24,373 bases of DNA. Source: Phoronis ovalis. Taxonomy: Eukaryota; Phoronida; Phoronidae. This document shows positions 1-8,592 of this stretch, in pieces (position 1 is the first letter of the stretch; each line of letters starts with the position of its first letter). The translations under genes and the position numbers were made by a program. A model generated the notes under the pieces. That model was not told the origin of the DNA, did not search any database, and was given only the letters and a program-made list of their open reading frames with translations. The stretch spans positions 1-24,373 of the forward strand of contig JAOXYB010067278.1 of assembly GCA_028565635.1 (NCBI GenBank), in the 5' to 3' direction.

Positions 1-13
1 AAAGGGTACATAC

Positions 14-35
14 GCCGACGCCGACGACGCCGCAT
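14..35. repeat. short GACGCC microsatellite-like tract
   Basis: Positions 14-35 read as repeats of cgccgacgccgacgacgccg, GC-rich within AT-rich intron DNA downstream of the last visible CENP-F exon. It may be the edge of an interspersed repeat cut by the window boundary. The remainder of 1-281 holds nothing I can identify. Confidence 0.4.
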
Positions 36-281
36 GCAGTACGGCTATATGCCCTTTCACTATTACATAGTGATGGGCATAAAAACTAAGCATTCTAAAT
101 GCTCATAATAAATCAATGTATAAAGTTTTGAAAACAAAATGTGCCAGTAAAATCCTTTTGCTATTAACTTCTGTTAGATTTCCCAGTAATAATGGAACTA
201 TTTAACAACTATATCGGAGGATAGCAGGACTACAAGTAGTTCTACTGATATTCTAAATACTTAAAATAAAAAAACAAAAAC

Positions 282-524
282 CTGAAGATTCTGTACATCC
301 TTAGATGCATTTGTAGCCGCAGTTTCTTTCTCCTCTTTTAAAACTTTCATGGCCTCTCGTAGCTCATTCAGTTGTTCCTTTAATGTTTTGACTAAAACAT
401 CGTTCTCTGATTTCATCTTATTGAGATTATCTGCAGACTCTTTGCTTAGTTTTTCATTCTGACCTTTAAGACTTTCGATCTCCAACTGGTTCTCCATAAG
501 TTTTCCTCTCAGTTCACTAACAAG
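282..524 (-). CDS. CENPF: CENP-F-like coding exon 5
   Basis: Eighty-one codons (residues 269-349) between TTTCAG and CTTCAG|GTTTTT. The exon is coiled coil throughout, starting LVSELRGKLMENQ and ending ASKDVQNLQ. The following intron runs off the window; I see no further coding exon in positions 1-281. Confidence 0.8.
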
Positions 525-2831
525 CTGAAATTGATTCACACAGTAGTAAGGATAAATAATAAGGTGGAAACATGTCATCATGTATACAATGCAAACATAT
601 ATGGAGACATGTGCTACGAAATAACCAGAATAAGGACTGATATAACAGTTGGGCTTAAGATTTAAATGGGTACAACATAATTATGTAAAAAGTGTTCAAG
701 CTTAATACCATATAAAACAACTATTCTAGACATGCTTCAAGTCCTTAAGAATTTTTTTTTGTTAATAAAATATAATTACTTAATATATTCACTATCCAAT
801 TTCACTATCCAGAAGGGAACTGTGGATTTGATAGTGCCATATATTGGATAGGGAGTAAAGAAAACACATTTTTGCATAGAAAATTTGTTTATTTGCAACA
901 AATAAATAAAAAAAAATTTAAATAATAAAAAAAAAATGCCAGAAGGACTCGTAGCAACAATTCAATATATGGCAAATTTGCAACATAGAGCCTAAGTTTA
1001 TCACACAGGCATGAAATAGGATGTATGTTCCAGAATGTGAACAGCAAGGTGCTTAGTAAACAAAATAGTTTAGGGTAGTTCTATACCTGTTCAGCTTTTT
1101 CTAGTTCAAATTCCCATTTCTTAAAGTTATCTCCTGAGACGGGGGAACCACACGGTTTCACCGGAGTTCTACAATCCATTAAATTTTGTACAGGCTTTGC
1201 AACTGAAGAGGATTGAACACCTGGACTGTTAAATGCCATTAAATCATCCACGGTAAGAGTAGAAGATGACGTGGACTGTTTCATTTGAAGTTCTTCTAAC
1301 TGTTTTTTAAGTGCCTCCTAAAATGACAGATAAGAAAACATTACTGTTTATGTCCTCATCATTTTTGAAATATTAATGTTAAATATTACATTCGTCCAAT
1401 ATTACATTCAACACTAGATGTCACCAGGTACCATGTTAATTTTGTAAGACAAAGCACTTATCATTTCTACAGTAAAATAACGAAATTTCAAATTCTCTAC
1501 CAGTCAGCCACTTTTCTACAAAAATCAGCTCATTTTGAGACATGTTTTATTACTATTATATTATATTTCAAGCTTAGAATAACGTAAACAATGAAAGAAA
1601 AGTGTCTGACTGTTACATATGATCACAGGCATTTTGGAAATTGGAGAGGCTTTTCTAGCACTAGGTAATCAAGCCATCAACTGGCATTGTATTTGAGGTC
1701 TTTGTTACAGTGTCATTAGACCCAAAATCTAAGTAAAGTTCTGTTGGGATGCTTTCTTGCTTTTTCTATCACAAAAAAGTGCTACACAAGAAATTAGTTG
1801 ACTTAGATTTGTTGTTAACTTGTTATTCTTAATAGAAAAGTACACAGCCCTGATAACAGCACACAAACTAATGCAAAAATATAGAACTGACCTTCTCTGA
1901 TGTTAAAGCAACAATTTTCTGTTGAAGTTCATCATCCAGGTTAGGAGTTGAGTTTGATCCACAATTGCCACCTCCATGTCTATTTAGCCGTTCAATTTGT
2001 TTCTTTTGGTGATTACAATTTTCTTGCAATTTAGTATAGTCTGATGTTAATCTCTCATGTTTCTTGACACCTTCTAAATGATCCTGTTGCAATTTCTCCA
2101 AGTCATTCTTTATCTGTAAGCACTAATAACAAAACAAAACAGTATGAACAAAATGATTGCACTTGAATGAGAAGGACGTAAGCCAAACAATTATGGTTAA
2201 GTGATGCTAGTCAGGGAAAGGTAATGTACAACTTTTGCTGTTTCTTTATATGATTGTACTAGCACAATTCTTTAAAAAGAGTAACAATGTTTATTACAAG
2301 TAAATACATATTTAACCAAATACCTTGTTCTGTTCAGCCTCAAGGGATTGTTTAGCATGAGATAGTTGTCCCTCTAGACATGATACAAGGGTTTCTTTGC
2401 TCTGCAATTCATGTTGCACCTTGCCTCGTCTTCGTGCAAGATCATCGCAGCTCTCAATCAAACTTTGGTTTTCCCGCTTTAAAGCACCAAAATGAGATTT
2501 CTCTTCTTCCGTCTTGCGTTTCTGATTTGCAAGAGCCTGTAATAGTGAAGGTTATTTGTTATCAACAACAGTATCGGTATTTAAGCAGAAAGTAAATTTG
2601 AAACAAGAAAAATAAACTCGAGTCACATAAAAAAGAAACCGGACTTATGGTCAAAAACTACTGCAGGAGAAAAGTATATCTATTAGACCTTGCCTGTTCT
2701 AAACTCTCAAACTGAAACTGTTTCTGTTGTCTTTCTTTTTTCAATCTATCTAGTTGACATTCCAGTTCCTCAATTTTCTGCAGCGCCCTAGTTGGCAGCC
2801 CATCTTTCCATTCATTTGCTACCCAGCTCAT
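282..2831 (-). CDS. CENPF: CENP-F/mitosin-like protein, N-terminal part (5 exons, gene continues past position 1)
   Basis: Coding exons on the minus strand are 2831-2694, 2536-2324, 2113-1892, 1317-1087 and 524-282. They contain 46, 71, 74, 77 and 81 codons, all in phase 0, giving 349 residues before the gene leaves the window. The protein begins MSWVANEWKDGLPTRALQKI, which closely matches the CENP-F N-terminus I know (MSWALEEWKEGLPTRALQKI), and the match continues ungapped through FESLEQALANQKRK. Nearly all the rest is charged heptad-like coiled coil rich in E, K, Q and L; residues about 200-260 are a Ser/Pro-rich linker with a TPVKP motif. CENP-F family members are large (about 3000 residues in vertebrates) microtubule-binding kinetochore and nuclear-matrix proteins of mitosis, so only roughly a tenth is visible. 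Family identity comes from the N-terminus; function is inferred. Confidence 0.85.
525..1086 (-). other. CENP-F intron 4
   Basis: AT-rich intron with A and T homopolymers. Around 790-857 the motif ACTATCC occurs twice directly and once inverted (CTATCCAAT ... ATTGGATAG), possibly a worn inverted-repeat element. No coding potential seen. Confidence 0.5.
1087..1317 (-). CDS. CENPF: CENP-F-like coding exon 4
   Basis: Seventy-seven codons (residues 192-268) between TTTTAG and ACAG|GTATAG. It starts with a short coiled coil (EALKKQLEELQ), passes through a Ser/Thr/Pro-rich low-complexity linker with minimal proline-directed sites (RTPVKP, GSPVS), and returns to KKWEFELEKAEQ. A linker with TP motifs lies at a similar place in vertebrate CENP-F; kinase use of these sites is inference. 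Confidence 0.8.
1318..1891 (-). other. CENP-F intron 3
   Basis: AT-rich intron of 574 bp between exons 3 and 4. I see no exon, RNA gene or clear repeat in it. Confidence 0.5.
1892..2113 (-). CDS. CENPF: CENP-F-like coding exon 3
   Basis: Seventy-four codons (residues 118-191) between a TTACAG acceptor and a GAAG|GTCAGT donor. Coiled coil, broken near residues 165-175 by a Gly/Asn/Ser-rich stretch (HGGGNCGSNSTPN), then DDELQQKIVALTSEK. Confidence 0.8.
2324..2536 (-). CDS. CENPF: CENP-F-like coding exon 2
   Basis: Seventy-one codons, preceded by TTACAG and followed by AACAAG|GTATTT. It codes continuous coiled coil (residues 47-117) beginning ALANQKRKTEEEK and containing RENQSLIESCDDLARRR, which resembles the vertebrate RENQRLMEICESLEK segment. 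Confidence 0.85.
2694..2831 (-). CDS. CENPF: CENP-F-like coding exon 1 (start codon, GC donor)
   Basis: ATG at 2831-2829 is followed by SWVANEW, conserved at the very N-terminus of CENP-F, so the start is firm. The exon codes 46 residues and is best ended at 2694 with a GC donor (CAG|GCAAGG), because this joins in frame to exon 2 and aligns without gaps to the vertebrate protein. A GT five bases further on breaks the frame. Confidence 0.85.
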
Positions 2832-2859
2832 TTTGATAGCAATATGTTAGCAAAAATAC
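2832..2859 (-). other. possible 5'UTR exon segment of the CENP-F-like gene
   Basis: Upstream of the ATG the minus strand reads TTTATTTTGTATTTGTAG then GTATTTTTGC. This is a plausible 3' splice site at 2861-2860 placing a short non-coding stretch before the start. If real, the promoter and first exon lie further upstream, beyond the MITE at 2964-3515. Transcript data would be needed to settle it. Confidence 0.35.
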
Positions 2860-2963
2860 CTACAAATACAAAATAAACAGACTCCGGTTATTACATGTTT
2901 AGTGTACAGGACAGCAAAACCCATTTCTACAGTGTCAGTGTTTCAAGTCACCAAAAAACACTA

Positions 2964-3515
2964 GCCCAATTCACACTTACATTTGGAGTGCTTCATAATA
3001 AAGCGCTTCACTTTCCATTCACACTAGCATGCTTTAATTTGCTTCTATCTTCAAATATCTCGAAGCGCTTTATTCTACTTTGATGCACTTCCGATATGCG
3101 GAGCTCTTAAGTTCAAGGAGGTGTTTTATGTATTTCACTATAATGGCTACTGTGGTTGCATTGTTGTATTTCATGTGTATACGACCAGTTTTCGGCTCTA
3201 CCAGACATATTTTGTTTTTAGATTTTAATTGCACCAAACGCCAGCATGCTAATAAAGCGAAGTATCAATTGCTCATGCTCAGGTAAACATCAGCTCGCGG
3301 CAGAAAGCGAATTGAAGTCACTTCGTGTCCACACTTGCAAGTTAAGTCGCTAAAACTTTTATAAAGCGCTTCAGGAAAAAGTTAATCCACCTCAGGAGGA
3401 GGATTAATTTTTGCTTGAAGCACTTTATTTTAATACCCTTGAAGTTATTCGCATACACATTAGAGGCTGAAGTGCTTTATTAAAGAGCGCTCCAAGTGGT
3501 AAGTGTGAATTGGGC
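2964..3515. mobile_element. 552-bp MITE with TA target-site duplication
   Basis: The left end (2964) reads GCCCAATTCACACTTAC and the right end is its inverted copy. The inverted similarity continues imperfectly for about 50 bp (TTGGAG.GCT....AATAAAGC.CTTCA). Both ends are flanked by TA (2962-2963 and 3516-3517), the duplication typical of Tc1/mariner-type insertions. A second inverted pair (about 3361-3426, arms containing GTTAATCC and GGATTAA) could fold into an internal hairpin. The AAAGCGCTTCA-like motif recurs five times in both orientations. The two open frames inside look like chance, so it is non-autonomous. It lies 133 bp upstream of the CENP-F start codon. Confidence 0.75.
3361..3426. 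repeat. internal hairpin of the MITE
   Basis: Left arm ATAAAGCGCTTCAGGAAAAA then GTTAATCCACCTC; right arm GAGGAGGATTAATTTTTGC then TTGAAGCACTTT. The arms pair with few mismatches and almost no loop, forming a nested inverted repeat within the larger element. Confidence 0.6.
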
Positions 3516-3810
3516 TACTATCAATTTATAATTAAACCACACTAGCAGTATATGTGCACTTTTTGGAATCCCTCCTCGCTTTCCACTAAAATTAATAAAG
3601 TTCCCTCATCTGAACAAGACTAGTTTAAAGCTTATCTTACACCTCTAGATTCAGACTGAGTGAATTATTTTGATTGGGACAAGGGAACCTTCATTTTTGT
3701 GGGAAGCAAGTTCTTTTGGTGATTTTTATATTATTGATGTTTTAACTATACAAATGCTGATATATATATATATAAAGCATTATATTGGAAACGGGTGTAG
3801 AAATAAGTCT

Positions 3811-3900
3811 GTGAAATATAAGGGTAGCAATCCAAATTTTGTGAAATATAAGGCTAGAAATCCAAAATTTTAAAATATTTGAGTAGCAATCCATTTTTAC
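3811..3900. repeat. three tandem 30-bp repeats
   Basis: Three consecutive exact-length 30-bp units start at 3811, 3841 and 3871. The first is GTGAAATATAAGG followed by GTAGCAATCCAAATTTT; the second differs by a few bases and the third is more diverged. Their shared core is GTAGCAATCCAAA. Further scattered cores follow at about 3989, 4019 and 4050, so this is the best preserved part of a decayed array. Confidence 0.7.
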
Positions 3901-3979
3901 GCAAACTGACTGGTACAAACCAAATTCCAAAAATCGTGTTATGGATACAAACCTAAAATTAGTCCAAATTATTTGCTGT

Positions 3980-4130
3980 AAGCAGCGGGTAGCAATCCAA
4001 ATTTTTGAATTTCTTTACGGTAGCAATCCAAAAAAATACAGTAAGCAGTATACAATCCAAATCCAAAATTTTCAACTAGGCTGCACACCCCCACCAAAAA
4101 TACCTTGAGTACCCCCCCGGGCTGCACATG
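3980..4130. repeat. decayed GTAGCAATCCAAA copies and pyrimidine-rich border
   Basis: The core of the 30-bp repeat recurs as ggtagcaatccaaattttt (about 3988) and ggtagcaatccaaaaaaat (about 4019), then more diverged. The block ends with CACCCCCACC and a C run before GGGCTGCACATG, a sharp composition change suggesting the edge of an interspersed element. I could not find a matching inverted end. Confidence 0.4.
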
Positions 4131-5540
4131 TAGCTCTTAGAAACAATGTTGAAAATGTATTATACGACATGGCACGAAAAATCTTTATGTTATTATATTG
4201 AAAACAGGACATTTTGTGATTGCAGAGATCATGATTTAAAAAACAATCTATGCTGCAATTGAAATTAAAGATTTGCCTCTGCTCAATACAACATCAAATA
4301 GGAATTTTTCTCAAAATGGCTGCATCCATGCGTTTAGTTTGATATTTCCGCCAGTACTTTGTGGCTAACTTTTGGCCAGTGTGTCAGCCAATAGAGAGGA
4401 ATTAATACCTAATATTCAAGGAATGTATAAACTTTGTCCACTTTTTGCATTCCTTGATATGATTTATGTGTCTCTAATTCAAAGTTCATATCAGCTGAAA
4501 CACTGATCTTTAAAAATGATTTTTAAGTGCTTTAATTTGTCTTGTATAAGATTTTCACAATAACCATGAGACACGAGATTAAGAGTACATTTTAACCTAG
4601 TCCTGACTTCATCAGGTAGGTAGTACTGGGTCATGAACTTCATGATGAAGCCAGGACTAATTTTAACCAAGCAGTGGCGGTTGAGGACATGTTACTTAGT
4701 TTTGTTCAGGACTTCTGACCAGTGGTGTGAATCTAGGATATATAAAACTCTAAAAGTGTTATATAGTGTGAAGCAAGCACATAGTCGGCACATAGCCATA
4801 GCCATAAGCATAGCCCCAAAGGCAAAGGCATTTTAATTTTAAATATAATCTTGGTTCGCGGTGTGCTGAATATTTTCACTCGAAATTTTACACCGTTAGC
4901 AACAGATCTCATTTTTCTGCTTTTTCTGTATAAACTACGACAACATATTAATTAAATAAAATGCTTATTTTTAAGATAATACTCACATTTCTGATAAAAA
5001 TTTGAGATATCGAACAAATTTTGTTCTAAGATGAAGTTTCGAACTTTACCTCCAAAACGGCCTGTGTGATAGCTCTGTTTTGATTGGTTGAAAATAAGGT
5101 AAGTCAGAACAAAATACTGGCAAACAAAATTGTGTTTTATTTATTTTAGATAAATTCAAGATAATTTCTATTTATTCAGTTTAATATATTATAAAATAAA
5201 TAATTATATATCAGTAAGTTATTTTTTAATAATTTTATTTCAAATTCATAAACTAATAAAAATAAATATCTCTCTCGATGTATAATTTTAGTGAATTTCA
5301 CAGTTTAAAATGCAAAATATTGCCACCAGGTAGCGAACCAAAACAGAGCTTCCTGCAAGTTGGTTTTGGTCCCAGTATATATTGGTCACCTCTGAGAATC
5401 TACAACAAATTGCATCATTAGAATAAGTTCAAATCTTATTAACATTCTAAAGTTTCAAGATGTTCTCCTAAATCGGTAAGATCATTGTAACCCAAGTTTG
5501 TTCAGTCCGGTACGAAAATGAACTCTGGTCAACTCCCGTA
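4131..5540. other. intergenic DNA between CENP-F and ABRA, no gene seen
   Basis: AT-rich sequence between divergent genes. Short open frames here have no recognisable domain, splice context or codon pattern. It presumably contains the regulatory DNA and first non-coding exons of one or both neighbours, but I cannot place them. Confidence 0.4.
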
Positions 5541-5544
5541 TCAA

Positions 5545-5635
5545 CTATTACTAAAAAGTATTACTATTAGTATTAATTATTATTAGTATTACTATTACAG
5601 TATTAGACTATTACTACAGTTAGTACAGTACTTAG
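5545..5635. repeat. ATT/ACT trinucleotide-rich tract
   Basis: A degenerate simple repeat built from ATTACT, ATTAGT and TATTAC units, for example tattactattagtattaa. Low-complexity intergenic DNA. Confidence 0.6.
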
Positions 5636-5787
5636 CAAGGGCTAGGACACATATAACTCGAGTTTATTTGGGTTGTGTAGCACAGAGTTAAAAATCGGTT
5701 CCTCTCAACCATTGTCCCTGCTAAAAAACTTGATGTTTATAGGTGTATTTGAAAACACCATTTCAGTCAAAAAAACAAACAGATAAA

Positions 5788-5925
5788 CTCTGCTTATTTT
5801 TTCAAAAACCTGGATCCACTCTGCTGATTCGGTCAAAAGCGGATCCGATCAGCTAATTTTGATCAAAAAACTTCTACATACTGCAGGATTCTCTCTGCTA
5901 ATTTGGTAAAAAACTGGACCCAGTG
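5788..5925. repeat. degenerate ~31-bp tandem repeat, about four copies
   Basis: Copies begin CTCTGCTTATT (5788), CTCTGCTGATT (about 5819), TCAGCTAATTT (about 5849) and CTCTGCTAATTT (about 5892). Each continues as G/TTCAAAAA then a CTGGATCCA-like end. A 15-20 bp insertion separates the third and fourth copies. Confidence 0.6.
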
Positions 5926-6204
5926 TAGCGACACATCCCTATATTAATATAGTCAGAACCCTTGGGTACCCCCAGGGGTTTATTCGATCTATGGGAAGTG
6001 GAGGGGGTTCGAAAGGAGAGTGACACACTCCAGGACACAGTCAAAATAAAGTAACAAAGTTTACTGGTATAATTAGTATCCTTGGTTAGGTCCCGGCGGT
6101 GAGGTAGAAAATTTTTGAAATAACAACCTATAAAGCTATAAAACGTGCAGTTTGGTGTTTGTATAGGTGCGAATGTAAGGTAACATTTATTGGATGCTCA
6201 TGTT

Positions 6205-6218
6205 CCCCCCCCCCCCCC
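6205..6218. repeat. 14-base poly-C run
   Basis: An uninterrupted C tract immediately before CGACTATAAAAG, about 240 bp upstream of the ABRA start. The run length is prone to sequencing error. Confidence 0.7.
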
Positions 6219-6220
6219 GA

Positions 6221-6229
6221 CTATAAAAG
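6221..6229 (+). promoter_or_regulatory. possible TATA box upstream of ABRA
   Basis: CTATAAAAG is a good match to the TATA consensus. A transcript starting about 30 bp downstream would give a short leader exon before the intron ending at 6458. The motif could be chance in AT-rich DNA. Confidence 0.3.
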
Positions 6230-6450
6230 ATACACGACCCAGGCTTTGTCTAATCTATTTTTAAATGTGTCAATTGTCTGCTTATGCATTCCACAAGATG
6301 ATAACTGTAATTGAGAAGAAATGATGATGAGTACCAGTAGAACATCCCTGCTTCTTCAGTTTTTAACTGTGGTCTATGGTAGTATTGAAGAATGTGTTTA
6401 TTTTGAAAAAAAAATCCTTGTTAACATTATATTTTGTATGCACGCATATT

Positions 6451-6458
6451 TATTTCAG
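6451..6458 (+). other. 3' splice site abutting the ABRA start codon
   Basis: TTTATTTCAG ends at 6458 and the ATG follows at 6459-6461. This implies a leader exon upstream and a 5'UTR intron; the matching donor is not identified. Confidence 0.6.
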
Positions 6459-7001
6459 ATGGCAAGCTCAAATCAAAAATCTTTTGGTAGCTCAAATGCT
6501 GATGATAACAGTAGCTTAGATTCCCGAGACTTCTTACGTAAACGGAAAGATGTAGCTACTAAGTCAATGTTTTGGCTACAAAAGTCTAAAGAACATGAAG
6601 AAAAACAAAGGATTAATCCATTTTCTGACCAATGGGATGGCACTGGCTGTAGAATAAGTAAAGATGATCCAAGGTATGGAAGACCTGTTGAAGGCTCCCT
6701 TACAGAGCACAGAGGCCAGCAAGCTGGAGAAAATGTTAGTAAAGAAATTATAGAGCTGTGTCAAGTAATAACAAATTTGGGACATCGCCTAGAGCCTTGT
6801 GCGCATTATGTGATAACATTTGGGCAGTTATTTGATGCATATGTAACAATATCTAATAAACTTGTTGGAATGCTGATGCGAGCTAGAAAGCAGGGTCTGG
6901 TAACGTTTGAAGGGGAAATGTTATGGCAGCGAAGAGATGATCATGTTACTATCACTCTGTTGAAACCAGTTGATAGTCTAACTAGTCTTGACAGTTATTA
7001 A
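6459..7001 (+). CDS. ABRA: actin-binding Rho-activating protein homologue (ABRA/STARS), Costars domain
   Basis: One coding exon gives 180 residues ending at TAA 6999-7001. Residues about 93-169 form a Costars domain: VITFGQLFDAY, ISNKLVGMLMRARKQGLV, FEGEMLWQRRDDHVTITLLK, nearly the vertebrate ABRA ending (MRARKHGLVDFEGEMLWQGRD). Upstream, INPFSDQWD (52-60) and RYGRPVEGS (72-80) match conserved parts of the ABRA actin-binding region. Vertebrate ABRA (about 380 residues) binds F-actin and promotes Rho/MRTF-SRF signalling in muscle; this protein lacks most of the long variable N-terminus, as invertebrate members commonly do. It carries an extra 11-residue tail (PVDSLTSLDSY). The start is chosen because TTTATTTCAG, a strong 3' splice site, ends at 6458 just before the ATG. 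Family assignment is secure; the muscle role is inference. Confidence 0.88.
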   Translation: MASSNQKSFGSSNADDNSSLDSRDFLRKRKDVATKSMFWLQKSKEHEEKQRINPFSDQWDGTGCRISKDDPRYGRPVEGSLTEHRGQQAGENVSKEIIELCQVITNLGHRLEPCAHYVITFGQLFDAYVTISNKLVGMLMRARKQGLVTFEGEMLWQRRDDHVTITLLKPVDSLTSLDSY

Positions 7002-7116
7002 TGAAATGCACAGATGAGACAAGATACAAATTTTTAGATAGATCTAAAAATGTGTGCTTTAAGTAATGTTCTGCAAGATGAAAGTAGTTAGATTTTATCC
7101 AAATACGAACACATTA

Positions 7117-7150
7117 AGATATATGATTTTAATTAAAATCCTATATATCT
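7117..7150. repeat. palindrome in ABRA 3' flank
   Basis: GATTTTAATTAAAATC (7125-7140) is a perfect 16-bp palindrome, extended on both sides by AGATATAT and ATATATCT with a two-base asymmetry. Probably in the ABRA 3'UTR, where it could form a stem. Confidence 0.6.
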
Positions 7151-7231
7151 CGCTAAAAGTAAAATGCTGTTGAATACCCTTGTATGCAATAACATCCCTT
7201 GTAAATGTCCACACCCATAATACATCTTGTT

Positions 7232-7362
7232 AATTGTGATATTTTTTATTGCTTCCATGTTTTACATATGATTTTATTGCATTATGTAATCATATGTAAA
7301 CACGTTTATTACTGTTATTGCTATAATATAGCCGCATAGGCTGTGCATACAAATGTTACAGT
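7232..7362. repeat. 3'-flank duplicated segment, copy A
   Basis: This stretch aligns as a direct repeat with 8141-8262. Shared blocks are AATTGTG, TTGCATTAT.TAATCA, GTTTATTACTG and ATGTTACAGT in the same order. Copy A contains a perfect 13-bp inverted repeat at 7261-7300. It should lie within the ABRA 3'UTR if the poly(A) signal at 7567 is used. Confidence 0.65.
7261..7300. repeat. 13-bp perfect inverted repeat with 14-base loop
   Basis: TTTACATATGATT (7261-7273) and its exact complement AATCATATGTAAA (7288-7300) flank TTATTGCATTATGT. The equivalent place in copy B has lost perfect pairing. Confidence 0.7.
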
Positions 7363-7566
7363 GTGGCCAGTTATTTGATTCCAAAGTGCCAAAAGAAAAC
7401 TATGAGTTACAACATTTTAAACAAAATTGTCTGAAGATTTACATGAACATGGTATAGCATTAATTTATTTTAAGTCGTACAGATATTACTATTTTTAAGT
7501 TTTATTTTAATGCAGTTATTGCTGCTTATTACTTTTTGAGGATTGTTTTTTACAAAGGTTGCTACA

Positions 7567-7572
7567 AATAAA
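7567..7572 (+). terminator. candidate ABRA polyadenylation signal
   Basis: AATAAA about 566 bp after the ABRA stop codon, followed by A-rich then T-rich sequence. It is the first canonical hexamer I see downstream of the gene. Confidence 0.45.
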
Positions 7573-8140
7573 TTATAAAAAAATGGACTTTTGGAATTGT
7601 TGTATTTCTATCTAGAAATGTTTCATTCATATTTTATGGTACATTACTTCTAGCATTGGATACACATGAATCAAGTAAATGTACAAGAAGAGTACAATGT
7701 ATACAGGAATATGACTGCATTTGACATATTCGACAATCATTTTTTTTAAAATACTGCATTTTCAAACAGAAGTGGATCTTTAATAGAAGTTGCATGTTAT
7801 TGTTATGTGCAATTTTTCTGAAAGTTGAATCCAAAAATGTACAACATAGTAATGATTTACATCCTAGGTTAGAAAACCCGATGATTACCTCTGCTGGCAA
7901 CAGATGATCTCTTATAATCTAACTTATCACATTACAAACTATACACAAATAAAAATAGAAATAAAATGAACCTAGTACATATACAACAAAAAGTGTACAA
8001 TAAATTATTTTATTATTTATAATTATACACAAAATTGCCACATAATGAATTAATTTATCATTATTGGAATCACAGTTACTTTGAGTTTTTAACTTCTTCA
8101 TCTTTGCTAATTGTCATTATAAAAAAAATGTATATATAGC

Positions 8141-8262
8141 AATTGTGCTATTTTTTTCTTCAATCTTTTACACATGATTCTGTTGCATTATATAATCAGA
8201 TGCAAACTTGTTTATTACTGATGTATTTGTTACTCATGGTCAGTGCACAGACATGTTACAGT
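8141..8262. repeat. 3'-flank duplicated segment, copy B
   Basis: Direct-repeat partner of 7232-7362, about 909 bp away, with roughly three quarters of bases matching by eye. It lies in the downstream flank of the convergent ATPase gene and contains that gene's candidate poly(A) signal. Confidence 0.6.
8211..8216 (-). terminator. candidate ATP13A polyadenylation signal
   Basis: TTTATT on the plus strand is AATAAA on the minus strand, about 377 bp past the ATPase stop codon. No nearer canonical hexamer was seen. If used, the two convergent transcripts end about 640 bp apart. Confidence 0.35.
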
Positions 8263-8592
8263 AAAGTTTCCTCTCAGTCAATTGAAACAGAACAGCAGTA
8301 GTTTAGGGGAAGTCAATCCCCTTCAACTATTAAAGAAAAACTAATAATAAAAATTATAAATATGCTACAATTTTCATAAAACCAAGCCATCCCAGCATAA
8401 AATTATGGGACCACCCTGCAGCAGTGCACAAGAATTAGTGTAACATCTGTTTGAAATAGCACTGATAAAGTGATGAAACTATTTTATCAAATCATTCTTA
8501 GGGGAGGCCACCCTGTTAATAATTGGTGTCTTTGTAATAAAAATATATTTACTGAAATTTTGACATACATCTATTAGCATCTTTCCTGAATG

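Noticed and set aside
3080-3286. Plus-strand open frame within the MITE
   Set aside because: Short, unmatched, and bounded by repeat motifs; chance frame.
3811-3900. CRISPR-like array
   Set aside because: The 30-bp units abut without spacers and the context is eukaryotic intergenic DNA.
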